Below are positions 7,347 through 15,579 of a stretch of 37,146 nucleotides of DNA, piece after piece. The notes beneath the pieces were generated by a model. The model saw only the letters and a program-made list of their open reading frames with translations. It made no database searches and was not told where the DNA came from. How positions within the stretch are numbered: the first letter of the stretch is position 1; every line of letters begins with the position of its first letter. Source of the DNA: a bacterium (GTDB lineage: Bacteria; Chloroflexota; Dormibacteria; UBA8260; Bog-877); contig JAKAWF010000003.1 of the NCBI GenBank assembly GCA_021817025.1, positions 1 through 37,146 of the forward strand, given 5' to 3'. The position numbers were made by a program, and so were the translations under genes.

Positions 7347-8366
7347 ATGGCCCAGTCGATGGTTGCAGAACTGGGGGCGGACACCGCTTCGGGCTGGGAC
7401 GAACAGCTCCGGCGCTGGCCGCGGTCCAATCTTCTGCAATCGTACGGGTGGGGGGAGGTGCAGGCCCAGGCCGGGTGGGCGACCCACCGGCTGGCCGTCC
7501 CGACCGCCGCCGGGATGCTGCCGGTGACTGCCCTGGTGGGGGCCACCGGCATCCCCGGAACCACCCGCGTCTACGTTCCCCGCGGCCCGGCGTGCGGCCC
7601 GGACGACCAGGCCAGCTTCGCCGCCGTCGAGGCGGCCCTCGTGCGCCTCGGGCAGAGCTGCCGGGCCCTCACCCTGGAGGTCGAGGTGCCCTGGGGCAGC
7701 GACGAGGTCGGGTGCGATCACGCCTTCTCGACCTGGAGGCCCGCCCACGCGCGCCAGCCGCTGGCCACCGTGGTGGTGGATCTGGCCCCCCCACCGGAGC
7801 GGATCCTGGCCTCCTTCCATGCCAAGACTCGATACAACGTGAAGCTGGCCGAGCGACGGGGAGTGGTGGTGCGTGCCGGCGCCCTGGGCGAGTTGTTCGG
7901 CTGTATCCGCGCCACCGAGGCCAGACAGGGCATCCATCTCCCCTCGGAGCGACACCTTCGCACCGTCACCGAGCTGCTCCGGGGGGCAGTTCGCGTGCTG
8001 GTGGCGGAGGTGGCGGGCGAGGTGGCGGCGGCCGTGCTACTGGCGCGCTGGGAGAAAGACGTGGTCTACCTCTACGGAGGTGCCACGGGCGGCCATCGGC
8101 AGGCCATGCCCAACCATCTGCTGCACTGGCGCGCGATGATGGAGGCGCGCGAGGAGGGTTGCACGAGTTATGACCTTTGGGGAGTCCCGGAGACGGACAG
8201 GCCAGATCACCCGTGGCGTGGGCTGGCTCAGTTCAAGCTCGGCTTCGGGGGGCACCGAATTGTCTACGCCGGCTGTAGGCGTCTCGATCTGCGGCCGGCC
8301 GGCGGCCGGCTGGTGAAGCTGATGGATGGTGTCAAAGAGCGGGCCAGAAGAGGGTTTTCCAGGTGA
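7347..8366 (+). CDS. FemAB/FemX-type aminoacyltransferase (lipid II interpeptide bridge)
   Basis: A 339-aa protein with two GNAT-like halves, typical of the FemABX family, which transfers amino acids from aminoacyl-tRNA to the peptidoglycan stem peptide. The N-terminal half has NLLQSYGWGEVQAQAGW and RVYVPRGPACGP. The second half has ILASFHAKTRYNVKLAERRG (the F-x-x-K-x-R-x-N-x-K hallmark), a segment AVLLARWEKDVVYLYGGATG, and the C-terminal YDLWGVPE...GLAQFKLGFGG block. The start is ATG 7347; an in-frame ATG at 7359 is an alternative, and neither has a clear Shine-Dalgarno. The frame is also open upstream but without family similarity. The next gene starts inside its stop codon (GTGA). Confidence 0.85.
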   Translation: MAQSMVAELGADTASGWDEQLRRWPRSNLLQSYGWGEVQAQAGWATHRLAVPTAAGMLPVTALVGATGIPGTTRVYVPRGPACGPDDQASFAAVEAALVRLGQSCRALTLEVEVPWGSDEVGCDHAFSTWRPAHARQPLATVVVDLAPPPERILASFHAKTRYNVKLAERRGVVVRAGALGELFGCIRATEARQGIHLPSERHLRTVTELLRGAVRVLVAEVAGEVAAAVLLARWEKDVVYLYGGATGGHRQAMPNHLLHWRAMMEAREEGCTSYDLWGVPETDRPDHPWRGLAQFKLGFGGHRIVYAGCRRLDLRPAGGRLVKLMDGVKERARRGFSR

Positions 8367-9004
8367 GGCGAGATGGTTCCGGCCGCGACCCCGAGGATGA
8401 GCCTCCCTACTTTCCCACCTATGAGGAGATCGCATCCGAACTGCTGGAGGGGCTGGAGCTCGCCGGCCTGCTGGTTCAGGATGTGGGCCACGAATTGGAG
8501 CCGAGCACAGGGGAGCGCACCTTCCAGTGCATGGTGCGGCTCCCTGCCAGCGACCCGCCCCACCGCTACCTCGCCACCATGCACTTCCACTGGGACGCCC
8601 TGCTGACCTACGTCGGCACCTACGGGCCGGGCAGCGAGTGCGACCTCTACCACGATGATGACGAGCCCTGCACCCACAACAGCGCGCTGCCCCATCCCGG
8701 GGTGGAGCTGGTGGCCGAGTACGACCTCGGAGAGGGCGGCTACGAGCTTCGCGAGCTGGGCGAGGTCCAGGCCTGGATCGACACGGTGGAGACCCTCCTG
8801 GCGAGGGCGCTGCCGGCCCAGGAGGGCCGCGTGGTGCACCTTGGTCTGGCGATCCGGGATGGGAAGATCTGGGTGGACCGCTTCGTGGCCGAGCAGGCGT
8901 GGTACCTGGATCTGACCGAGCCGCCCGACCTGACCCTGATCTGCCGAGGCATCGAGGCGACCCTCATGGTCACTCCCTCTTTGGCCGACCGGCTCCCCCT
9001 GTGA
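8363..9004 (+). CDS. Unknown acidic protein coupled to FemAB
   Basis: A 213-aa protein that I do not recognise. It begins at GTG 8363, which overlaps the femAB stop by 4 nt (GTGA), so it is translationally coupled. It is rich in Glu, Asp, Leu and Tyr, has no signal peptide or membrane helix, and contains an acidic YHDDDEPC stretch around residues 95-102. It appears to be a soluble alpha/beta protein (GYELRELGEVQAWIDTVETL; VVHLGLAIRDGKIWVDRFVA). Its 3' end overlaps the convergent folK by 35 bp. The tight coupling suggests a link to the transferase; the function is unknown. Confidence 0.7.
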   Translation: MRRDGSGRDPEDEPPYFPTYEEIASELLEGLELAGLLVQDVGHELEPSTGERTFQCMVRLPASDPPHRYLATMHFHWDALLTYVGTYGPGSECDLYHDDDEPCTHNSALPHPGVELVAEYDLGEGGYELRELGEVQAWIDTVETLLARALPAQEGRVVHLGLAIRDGKIWVDRFVAEQAWYLDLTEPPDLTLICRGIEATLMVTPSLADRLPL

Positions 9005-9521
9005 CGGGGATCGGCCTCGCCCACAGCCCGGTGAGGTGAGCCCGCGCCACCACCTCCAGCTCAACCCGCCAACCAGGCGGAATCCAGTGCGGGGCCAGGG
9101 CCGCGGCGCCGGCGAGCAGGAACGGGCGCTGGAGCAGGGCGGGGTGGGGGATCACGAGGTCGGGGCTCGAGACGGACTCGGCCTCGATCAGGATGACGTC
9201 GACGTCGAGGCGCCGGGGCCCCTTGTCGACCAGGCGCACCCGGCCGGCCCCAGCCTCCGCCAACTGGGCCACCCGGAGCCAGCCCCGGCCGTCCCAGGCG
9301 CCCCGCGCCAGCACCAGCTGGTTCAGGTAGTCGGGCTGCGGCGGGCCTCCGAGGGGGCGCGTGTGCCAGCGCGGGGTGCTCGCCAGCACCTCGGCCCCGG
9401 CCGTGGCCAGGGTCTCCCAGGCACGGTCCAACCACGCCTCCCTGGGCGCCAGGTTGCCACCCAGCGCAAGCACCGCCAGCCGCGGCGAAGTGGCCGCGCC
9501 AGGACTCGGTGCTGATCTCAC
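8970..9521 (-). CDS. folK: 2-amino-4-hydroxy-6-hydroxymethyldihydropteridine pyrophosphokinase
   Basis: A 183-aa HPPK, which pyrophosphorylates hydroxymethyldihydropterin ahead of dihydropteroate synthase. Visible family motifs are LALGGNLAPREAWL at the N-terminus, a pterin-site segment STPRWHTRPLGGPPQPDYLN, and the HPPK signature KGPRRLDVDVILI with its metal-binding D-x-D. It ends with PHPALLQRPFLLAG, also typical. The start is GTG 9521, chosen because GAGGTGG lies 5 nt upstream and it falls 10 nt after the folP stop; the frame is open further upstream only as the shadow of folP. Its 3' end overlaps the convergent unknown gene by 35 bp. Confidence 0.93.
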   Translation of the reverse strand: MRSAPSPGAATSPRLAVLALGGNLAPREAWLDRAWETLATAGAEVLASTPRWHTRPLGGPPQPDYLNQLVLARGAWDGRGWLRVAQLAEAGAGRVRLVDKGPRRLDVDVILIEAESVSSPDLVIPHPALLQRPFLLAGAAALAPHWIPPGWRVELEVVARAHLTGLWARPIPVTGGAGRPKRE

Positions 9522-9531
9522 TGGAACCACC

Positions 9532-10623
9532 TCAGTGAGTCTGGGCGCGGGCCAGACGGTCGGCCACCAGAGCCACGTCGCGCATCGCGGCCACGTCGTG
9601 GACGCGCACCACGTCGGCCCCGTGGAACACCGCCCAGGCGACGGTGGCGGCGGTCCCCAGCAGGCGGCCCTCGACGGGCCGGTTGTCCAGCAGCCAGCCC
9701 ACCATGGACTTGCGCGAGGTGCCCACCACCAAGGGCCGCCCGAGCAAGCGCAGCTCCTCCAAGTGGCGCAGCAGCTCGACGCTCTGGCGGGGCGTCTTGC
9801 CGAAGCCGAATCCGGGGTCCACCAGCACCTGTTCCGGGGGGATGCCGGCAGTGGCCGCCACCCTCTGGGAGTGGCGGAGGCCGGCCAGCACCTCGCCACG
9901 AAGGTCCCCGTACACGACCCCGTCCTGGTTGTGCATGCAAATCACGGCGGCGTCTGCCTCGGCCACGACCCGGGCCATCTCCGGGTCCCGGCGCAGCCCC
10001 CAGATGTCGTTGACGGCGACCGCCCCGGCGGTCAGAGCCGCGCGCGCGACGGGGGCCTTGGCGGTGTCCACAAAGACCGGCAGCTGGAACTCCGGCGCCA
10101 TCAGCTCAATGGCGGGGACCACCCGCCTCAGCTCGTCCTCAACGGAGACCTGCCGGTGTCCGGGTCGGGTGCTCTCACCACCCACGTCGAGCGCGTCGGC
10201 GCCGGCCGCGACCAGCTCGCGGGCGCGCTCCAGGGCGGCTTGGGGGGAAGTGCCGACGCCATCACCGCTGAAGGAGTCGGGGGTGACGTTGACGACACCC
10301 AGCAGGTAGGTGCGGCGGCCGAACTCCCAGCGGTGGGGGCCCAGCCGCAGCGGAGGAGGTGGCCGCCGCAGGTTCCTGGCGGCGTCGAGCAGGGCCAGCC
10401 CGGCGGGGCCGAGGCGTCGGCCAAAGGCGGCGAGGTCCGCCAGGGAGCCGGTGACGACCAGGTCTCCAGCGGCATCGAGCACGGTGACCCCGGACGCCGG
10501 CTCGCTCAGCCGGCGAGCGGGGTCGGCCCCACCCAGAACCAGCAGCCGCGCCCAGAGCCGGTCGGGACCGGACCCGGTGGCGAGGAGGCGGACCTCAGAG
10601 ATCCCGGTCGAGGGTGTTGGCAT
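9532..10623 (-). CDS. folP: Dihydropteroate synthase with N-terminal extension
   Basis: A 363-aa DHPS, which condenses p-aminobenzoate with the pterin pyrophosphate made by FolK. The TIM-barrel begins near residue 105 with YLLGVVNVTPDSFSGDG and continues DVGGESTRPG, VNDIWGLRRDPEMA, MHNQ, DPGFGFGKT, VGTSRKSMVG and the final VRVHDVAAMRDV. These give the expected Asn, Asp, Lys and S-R-K pterin and diphosphate contacts. Bacterial FolP is usually 270-290 aa; the extra roughly 100 residues at the N-terminus (SLADLAAFGRRLGPAGLALL) form a separate small domain seen in some DHPS lineages. ATG 10623 has no clear Shine-Dalgarno. It is co-transcribed with folK; no folB or folE is nearby. Confidence 0.93.
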   Translation of the reverse strand: MPTPSTGISEVRLLATGSGPDRLWARLLVLGGADPARRLSEPASGVTVLDAAGDLVVTGSLADLAAFGRRLGPAGLALLDAARNLRRPPPPLRLGPHRWEFGRRTYLLGVVNVTPDSFSGDGVGTSPQAALERARELVAAGADALDVGGESTRPGHRQVSVEDELRRVVPAIELMAPEFQLPVFVDTAKAPVARAALTAGAVAVNDIWGLRRDPEMARVVAEADAAVICMHNQDGVVYGDLRGEVLAGLRHSQRVAATAGIPPEQVLVDPGFGFGKTPRQSVELLRHLEELRLLGRPLVVGTSRKSMVGWLLDNRPVEGRLLGTAATVAWAVFHGADVVRVHDVAAMRDVALVADRLARAQTH

Positions 10624-10666
10624 GAGGTCCAGTGTGCGCGAGCGACGCTCGGCGCGCAGCTGCGCA

Positions 10667-10672
10667 TAGAAT
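10667..10672 (+). promoter_or_regulatory. -10 box of the EF-G-like gene (near-leaderless)
   Basis: TAGAAT ends 9 nt before ATG 10682 and there is no Shine-Dalgarno, so the transcript should have a leader of only about 2-3 nt. The divergent folP start is just 58 bp away, so the two promoters share this small region. Confidence 0.5.
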
Positions 10673-10681
10673 CATCCCCGC

Positions 10682-12727
10682 ATGGCTGAGGGAGAGCTGA
10701 GGCCCGTGTCGAATGTCGCCATTCTGGGCCACAGCCACGACGGCAAGACGACCCTGGCAGAGGCGCTGCTGTTCGCAGCCGGCGTCATCCCGCGCTTGGG
10801 GACCACCGACCAGGGGACCGCCACCCTCGACTATGAGCCTGAGGAGCAGCACCGCCACATCTCCATCCAGGTCGGCCTGGCGACCCTGCCCTGGGAGGGC
10901 CGCCGGATCACCTTGCTGGACACCCCCGGCTTCCAGGATTTCGAGGGCGAGGTGCTGGGGGCGCTGGAGGTCGCGGACGCCGCCGTGGTGACCGCCAGCG
11001 CCGCCGCCGGCGGCCACCTCTCGGTCGGAACGGAGGCGGCGTGGAAGCAGCTGGCCGCTCGCGCCCTGCCCCGGCTGGTGGTGATGACCAAGCTGGACAA
11101 GGAGCACGCCGACTTCGGCGCCACTCTGGCCGCCCTCCAAGCCCATCTCAGTCCCAGGGTGGTGGCGCTCCAGGTCCCGATCGGGCAGGAGCACGGCTTC
11201 GAGGGCGCCGTGGACCTGCTCAGCGGGCGCGCGCTGCGCTTCGACGAGCGGGGTGGACACCAGCCCCAAGAGCCGCCCGCCGAGCTCGCCGCCGAGGTGT
11301 CCCGGCGCCGGCAGGAGCTGGTGGAAGCCATTTGCGAGTCAGACGACGCGCTCTTGGAACAGTACCTGGAGGGCCAGGAGCCCGCGCAGGAGCGTCTGCT
11401 CGAGGCCTTGCGGCGGGCCACCGTCGCGGCCCGCCTGGCGCCGCTGCTGGTGGCTGCCCCGGCGCGTGCGCTGGGAGCCAGGCGGATCCTTGAGGCGCTC
11501 GGCTCGTGCCTGTTCGCGGACGACGTGGTGCCGGCCCCGGGCCCGCTCCGGCTCTTCGTCTTCAAGACGGTGGCCGATCCCTTCGGCAAGGTCTCCTACT
11601 TCCGCGTCATGGAGGGAACCCTGCGCGGCGACGCTCATCTGGTCAATCCCCGCACCGGCCAGGAGGAGCGCATCGCCAGACCGCTGCGGCCCAAGGGGAA
11701 GGTGCTGGAGCCTGCCGACGAGCTGGTGGCCGGCGAGATCGGCGCCGCCACCAAGCTGGTCCACACCGGCAGCGGGGACACGTTGGGCCCCAAGGGGTGT
11801 CCCGAGCTGGCGGCGATCCGCTTTCCACCAACCTCCTACACGATGGCTATCCGGCCCAAGAGCAAGGGGGATGAGGACAAGATCCACCAAGGCTTGATGC
11901 ACATCGCGGAGGAGGATCCCACCCTGCGCCTGGAGCGCGACCCCGCCACCAAGGAGACCCTCCTGCACGGGTTGGGAGACGTCCATCTGGACGTGACCCT
12001 GGAGCGGCTTCGCCGCAAGTACCAGGTGGAGGCGGTCCTGGCGACCCCCCAGGTGCCGTACCAGGAGTCGGTCCGGGGCACCGCCCGGCAGCACCACCGC
12101 TACAAGAAGCAGTCGGGTGGAGCCGGACTCTACGGGGACTGCACGATCGAGCTCGAGCCCCTGCCCCGGGGCGAGGGCTTCGTCTTCGAGGACCGGATCG
12201 TGGGCGGGGCCATTCCCCAGCCCTTCCGTCTCTCGGTCGAGAAGGGAGTGCGCCAGACCCTGGAGCAGGGAGTGCTGGCCGGCTTCCCCCTGGCGGACTT
12301 GAAGGTCCGCCTGGTGGACGGATCCACGCACCCGGTCGACGGCAAGGACATCGCCTTTCAGCTGGCCGGCGCCATGGCGATGCGGGAGGCGGTGGAGCAG
12401 GCGGGCGCGTACCTTCTGGAGCCGGTCATGGATGTCGAGGTGGTGGTCCCCCAGGACCACATGGGAGATGTCATCGGCCATCTCAACGCCCGCCGGGCTC
12501 GGATCGGGGGGATGGTGCCGGCCGAGGACGGAGTCGAGACGGTGACCGCTCAGGTTCCTCTGGCGGAGATGTACCGGTTCCCCATCGAGTTGCGGGCGAC
12601 CACCCAGGGCAAGGGTCGCTACTCGATGACTTTCAGCCACTACGAGGAGGTTCCCGCTCAGGTGGCGCAGCCGATCATCGAAGCCCACCGGGCGGCCACG
12701 CACTCCAAGGAGGCGGCGGCGTCCTGA
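10682..12727 (+). CDS. Elongation factor G-like GTPase (EF-G2 type)
   Basis: A 681-aa translational GTPase with EF-G architecture: G domain, beta-barrel domain II, then domains III-V. G1 is GHSHDGKTTL (residues 15-24), switch I EEQHRHISI takes the place of the usual RGITI, and G3 is DTPGFQDF (about 79-86). G4 reads TKLD rather than NKxD. Domain III has HIAEEDPTLRLERD; domain IV has the GLGDVHLDVTLERL and GGAGLYGDCTIELEP blocks; domain V has EVVVPQDHMGDVIGHLNARR. It resembles the second EF-G paralogue of actinobacteria and relatives, usually annotated EF-G-like, rather than the str-operon fusA. It is not next to rpsL/rpsG. Its role in ribosome recycling, rescue or stress is open. Confidence 0.85.
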   Translation: MAEGELRPVSNVAILGHSHDGKTTLAEALLFAAGVIPRLGTTDQGTATLDYEPEEQHRHISIQVGLATLPWEGRRITLLDTPGFQDFEGEVLGALEVADAAVVTASAAAGGHLSVGTEAAWKQLAARALPRLVVMTKLDKEHADFGATLAALQAHLSPRVVALQVPIGQEHGFEGAVDLLSGRALRFDERGGHQPQEPPAELAAEVSRRRQELVEAICESDDALLEQYLEGQEPAQERLLEALRRATVAARLAPLLVAAPARALGARRILEALGSCLFADDVVPAPGPLRLFVFKTVADPFGKVSYFRVMEGTLRGDAHLVNPRTGQEERIARPLRPKGKVLEPADELVAGEIGAATKLVHTGSGDTLGPKGCPELAAIRFPPTSYTMAIRPKSKGDEDKIHQGLMHIAEEDPTLRLERDPATKETLLHGLGDVHLDVTLERLRRKYQVEAVLATPQVPYQESVRGTARQHHRYKKQSGGAGLYGDCTIELEPLPRGEGFVFEDRIVGGAIPQPFRLSVEKGVRQTLEQGVLAGFPLADLKVRLVDGSTHPVDGKDIAFQLAGAMAMREAVEQAGAYLLEPVMDVEVVVPQDHMGDVIGHLNARRARIGGMVPAEDGVETVTAQVPLAEMYRFPIELRATTQGKGRYSMTFSHYEEVPAQVAQPIIEAHRAATHSKEAAAS

Positions 12728-12940
12728 GGCCGATCCCGAGCTCGGGGCCCGGCGGACCGGCCCCCGGGCCCCCGGGTGCCGACCCGGACGCATCCGCTGA
12801 GTTCGGCGGCGGGCTCGCTGGTGGCGGAACGGAAGCGGAACCGGGTCCCTCGACCACCGACCGACCCCGACCACGCGGGCGCTCGTTCCAGCTTGCGCTC
12901 CCGCCAGGGCGCGCCCGAGACCACCCAAGGGGGCTCTGAG

Positions 12941-13825
12941 ATGCCAGTCCGGGAACGGCTGATAGACGCCCGGGACGGGCGTCATCTGGAGGTGTTCGAG
13001 GCCGGGACGGAGCACGGCCCCGCGGTCGTCGTGCACCACGGCACGCCCGGGAGCGGCCTGCTGGCTCCGGCGTGGGTCGACGACGCGGAGCGGCTCGGGC
13101 TCCGGATAGTCAGCTTCAGCCGCGCGGGCTACTCCCGCTCGAGCCGGCGGGCGGGCAGGACGGTAGCCGAAGTGGTCGACGATGTGGAGGCGGTGGCCGA
13201 TGCGCTGGGCCTGCAACGGTTTGCGAGCTGGGGCATTTCGGGCGGCGGGCCCCACGTCCTGGCGTGTGCTGCCCTGCTCCCCGAGCGGCTGGTGGCCGCC
13301 GCCTGCATCTCCGGCGTAGCCCCGTACCCGGCCAACGGGCTCGCCTGGATGGAGGGCATGGGCACGGCCAATGTCGAGGAGTTTGGCTTGGCCATCGCGG
13401 GGGACCTGGCCAAGCTCCTGGCCGGGATGGAAGCGGGCATGGAGGCGACGCGGGGGGCTTCGCTCGAGGAGTTGGTGCGGTCCATGCACTCGCTCCTCTC
13501 GACGGAGGATGAGGCGGCCATGAGAGGGGCCGTCGGAGCGTTTCTCGCCGAATCCATGCGCCGCGGACTCGCTTCCGGTCCCTTCGGCATGCTCGACGAC
13601 GACCTCGCCTTCACCAGCCCCTGGGGATTCGACCCGGCGTCGATCCGGGTCCCAACCCAGGTCTGGCAGGGCGGAGAGGACCTGATGGTGCCCAGTGGCC
13701 ACGGGGCGTGGCTGGCGGCTCGGATTCCGGGCGCCGAGGCTCATCTGGATCCCGCCCTGGGCCACCTCACCGTGGTTGCCCAGCGCATTACCGAGGTCCA
13801 CCGCTGGTTGCTGAAGCACTTCTGA
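12941..13825 (+). CDS. Alpha/beta hydrolase
   Basis: A 294-aa alpha/beta-hydrolase fold enzyme. The oxyanion region is HHGTPGSGLL, the nucleophile elbow is GISGGGP (Ser around residue 99), the acidic residue is in QGGEDLMVP, and the catalytic His is in LGHLTVV near the C-terminus. The start is ATG 12941 with AAGGGGG about 7 nt upstream; the frame runs further upstream but without family sequence. The substrate cannot be predicted. It is isolated between the EF-G-like gene (213-bp gap with nothing recognisable) and a hairpin, so it is probably monocistronic. Confidence 0.85.
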   Translation: MPVRERLIDARDGRHLEVFEAGTEHGPAVVVHHGTPGSGLLAPAWVDDAERLGLRIVSFSRAGYSRSSRRAGRTVAEVVDDVEAVADALGLQRFASWGISGGGPHVLACAALLPERLVAAACISGVAPYPANGLAWMEGMGTANVEEFGLAIAGDLAKLLAGMEAGMEATRGASLEELVRSMHSLLSTEDEAAMRGAVGAFLAESMRRGLASGPFGMLDDDLAFTSPWGFDPASIRVPTQVWQGGEDLMVPSGHGAWLAARIPGAEAHLDPALGHLTVVAQRITEVHRWLLKHF

Positions 13826-13853
13826 GCCCACCGCCAGCCGCGATCGGAGATTG

Positions 13854-13882
13854 CCCGTCGCGGTCGCGATGGCCGCGACGGG
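13854..13882. terminator. Strong hairpin after the hydrolase gene
   Basis: CCCGTCGCGG (13854-13863) pairs perfectly with CCGCGACGGG (13873-13882) around a 9-nt loop, 29 bp after the hydrolase stop. There is no T-tract, so it would be a GC-type or non-canonical terminator. Confidence 0.4.
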
Positions 13883-13982
13883 AGCGCTCAGCCCAGCGGC
13901 GGCTCGGGCTGGCGTCCAGAGCGTTTGGCGAAGCCCGGGCATGAACCGTGTCGCCAGCGCGAGCCAGGCCGGGCAGGGCAGT

Positions 13983-14011
13983 CAGACAGCCGGATGTTCT
14001 AAGAGTATGAT
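13983..14011 (+). promoter_or_regulatory. Candidate promoter of the pirin gene
   Basis: CAGACA (13983-13988), 17 nt, TATGAT (14006-14011), in a locally AT-rich spot. The predicted leader is about 60 nt and includes GAAGGAG 8 nt before ATG 14080. Confidence 0.45.
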
Positions 14012-14079
14012 TGTGTGTGCAACCATTTGCGACGGCGCCGCTGGGTGGCCGTGCTCGAGGCTGCTGAAGGAGCCGTGCC

Positions 14080-15060
14080 ATGCCCGCCATCACCGTCGCC
14101 AGCCCCCTCGCGCTGCCACGCCTGCCCGATCCTGGGCCTCACGACGCTCCCGACCGGGCGGTGCTTTCGGTGACGACCGCGCCCGCCGGTGTGGAGGGTG
14201 AGGGATTCCCGGTGCGGCGGGCCTTCGCCGGCGTCGGTCAGGCCCGGCTCGATCCCTTCGTGCACATGGACCAGATGGGCGAGGTGGAGTACCAGCCCGG
14301 CGAGCCCAAGGGGACTCCGTGGCACCCTCACCGCGGCTTCGAGACGGTCACCTACATGATCGACGGCACCTTCCAGCACCAGGACTCCAACGGGGGCGGC
14401 GGGGTGATCACCAACGGCGACACCCAGTGGATGACCGCCGGGGCGGGGATCCTCCACATCGAGAAGCCGCCGGAGCGGCTGGTCGCGACCGGTGGGCTCT
14501 TCCACGGCATCCAGCTGTGGGTGAACCTGCCCGCCCGCCAGAAGTGGAGCCCGCCTCGCTACCAGGACATACGTGGCGGCCAGGTCGCCCTCTTGGCCTC
14601 AGCCGACGGCGGTGCGCTGATTCGTGTCATCGCGGGCGAGGTCGCCGGGCACGATGGGCCCGGCGTGACCCACACCCCCATCGCCATGCTCCATGCCAGC
14701 CTCAACCCCGGAGCCCTGCTGCGGCTGCCGTGGCGGCCAGACTTCAACGCCCTCGCCTACGTGCTGGCGGGGAGCGGGGTGGCTGGCGGCAACGCGCCGG
14801 TCCGGACCGGCCAGCTGGCCGTCTTCGGCCCTGGCGGCCCGCTCTCGCTGGCTGCGGACTCCCACCAGGAGAGCCGCTCTGCGGTGATGGAGGTCCTGAT
14901 CCTGGGTGGGTTGCCGATTCGCGAGCCGGTCGCGTGGTACGGGCCCTTCGTGATGAACACCGAAGAGGAGCTGCGCCAGGCCTTCACCGACTATCGTGCG
15001 GGCCGCCTGGGCACGGTCCCGGCCGCTCATCTCGGCCTGGGGACGCCTCTGGCGGACTGA
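14080..15060 (+). CDS. Pirin-family bicupin protein
   Basis: A 326-aa pirin. The N-terminal cupin carries DPFVHMDQMG, the metal-site block TPWHPHRGFETVTYMIDG and the closing QWMTAGAGILHIEKP, giving the expected His/His/His/Glu ligands. The C-terminal cupin (about 185-290) is degenerate, as is usual. Pirins are iron-binding proteins; some act as quercetin dioxygenases and others as redox-linked regulators, and the sequence does not decide between these. The start is ATG 14080 with GAAGGAG 8 nt upstream. It is single, and convergent with yjbQ. Confidence 0.9.
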   Translation: MPAITVASPLALPRLPDPGPHDAPDRAVLSVTTAPAGVEGEGFPVRRAFAGVGQARLDPFVHMDQMGEVEYQPGEPKGTPWHPHRGFETVTYMIDGTFQHQDSNGGGGVITNGDTQWMTAGAGILHIEKPPERLVATGGLFHGIQLWVNLPARQKWSPPRYQDIRGGQVALLASADGGALIRVIAGEVAGHDGPGVTHTPIAMLHASLNPGALLRLPWRPDFNALAYVLAGSGVAGGNAPVRTGQLAVFGPGGPLSLAADSHQESRSAVMEVLILGGLPIREPVAWYGPFVMNTEEELRQAFTDYRAGRLGTVPAAHLGLGTPLAD

Positions 15061-15070
15061 GGTCGCCTCC

Positions 15071-15084
15071 GGGCGCTTGCGCCC
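15071..15084. terminator. Hairpin between convergent pirin and yjbQ
   Basis: GGGCGC-TT-GCGCCC lies in the 35-bp space between two convergent stop codons (15060 and 15096). It is well placed as a bidirectional terminator but has no T-tract. Confidence 0.4.
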
Positions 15085-15095
15085 GCGCTCGCCGC

Positions 15096-15506
15096 TCAGT
15101 CGGGCCCAGCGCCCAGGAAGGAGAACAGGACCTGGCGGCGGTTGTTCTCCTCGTTGGTGTCCAGCAGGAGCACGCTTTGCCAGGTGCCCAGGAGCGGCAC
15201 GCCGGAACGCACCGGCACGCTGACTGACGAGCCGAACAGGGCCGGCAGCAGGTGGTCTCTGCCGTGTCCCAGGGGGCCGTGGCGATGCCGGTAAGAATCG
15301 GCACGGGGCAGTTGGGCATCGATCCAGGCCACCAGGTCCTGCTCGCTGCCGGCTCCTCTCTCCATCAGTACCAAAGCGGCGGTGGCGTGGGGACAGAAGG
15401 CGAGAACCAGGCCGTTCCCGCGGCCCTCGCAGAACTCCTCCATGTCCCCGGTCAGGTCCACCAGCCGGCGCAAGGTGGTGTCGACCACCAGCTCCTTCGT
15501 ATCCAT
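15096..15506 (-). CDS. yjbQ: YjbQ/UPF0047 family protein (secondary thiamine-phosphate synthase type)
   Basis: A 136-aa single-domain protein covering the whole UPF0047 family length. Conserved features are LAFCPHATAALVLME, the His-rich block RHRHGPLGHGRDHLLPALFG, and the C-terminal GTWQSVLLLDTNEENNRRQV; the family usually has G-x-W-Q-x-(I/V)-x-(L/F)-x-(D/E). YjbQ of E. coli has weak thiamine-phosphate synthase activity; the true role is unsettled. The start is ATG 15506 with GAAGGAG 9 nt upstream. It is divergent from the DUF1697 gene across 73 bp, where TACGCT and its near-complement TAGCGT (15536-15542) could serve as overlapping -10 boxes. Confidence 0.88.
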   Translation of the reverse strand: MDTKELVVDTTLRRLVDLTGDMEEFCEGRGNGLVLAFCPHATAALVLMERGAGSEQDLVAWIDAQLPRADSYRHRHGPLGHGRDHLLPALFGSSVSVPVRSGVPLLGTWQSVLLLDTNEENNRRQVLFSFLGAGPD

Positions 15507-15579
15507 CGTTCGAGTCTCCTTCTGGGCGCTCGCGATACGCTACCCAATGCTGGCGCCGTCATGAAAGGGGGAACCGGGA

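Noticed and set aside
11339..13942. 867-aa minus-strand open frame antisense to the EF-G-like and hydrolase genes
   Set aside because: It covers two genes with clear family motifs on the other strand; the product is His/Arg/Gly-rich and shows no recognisable fold.
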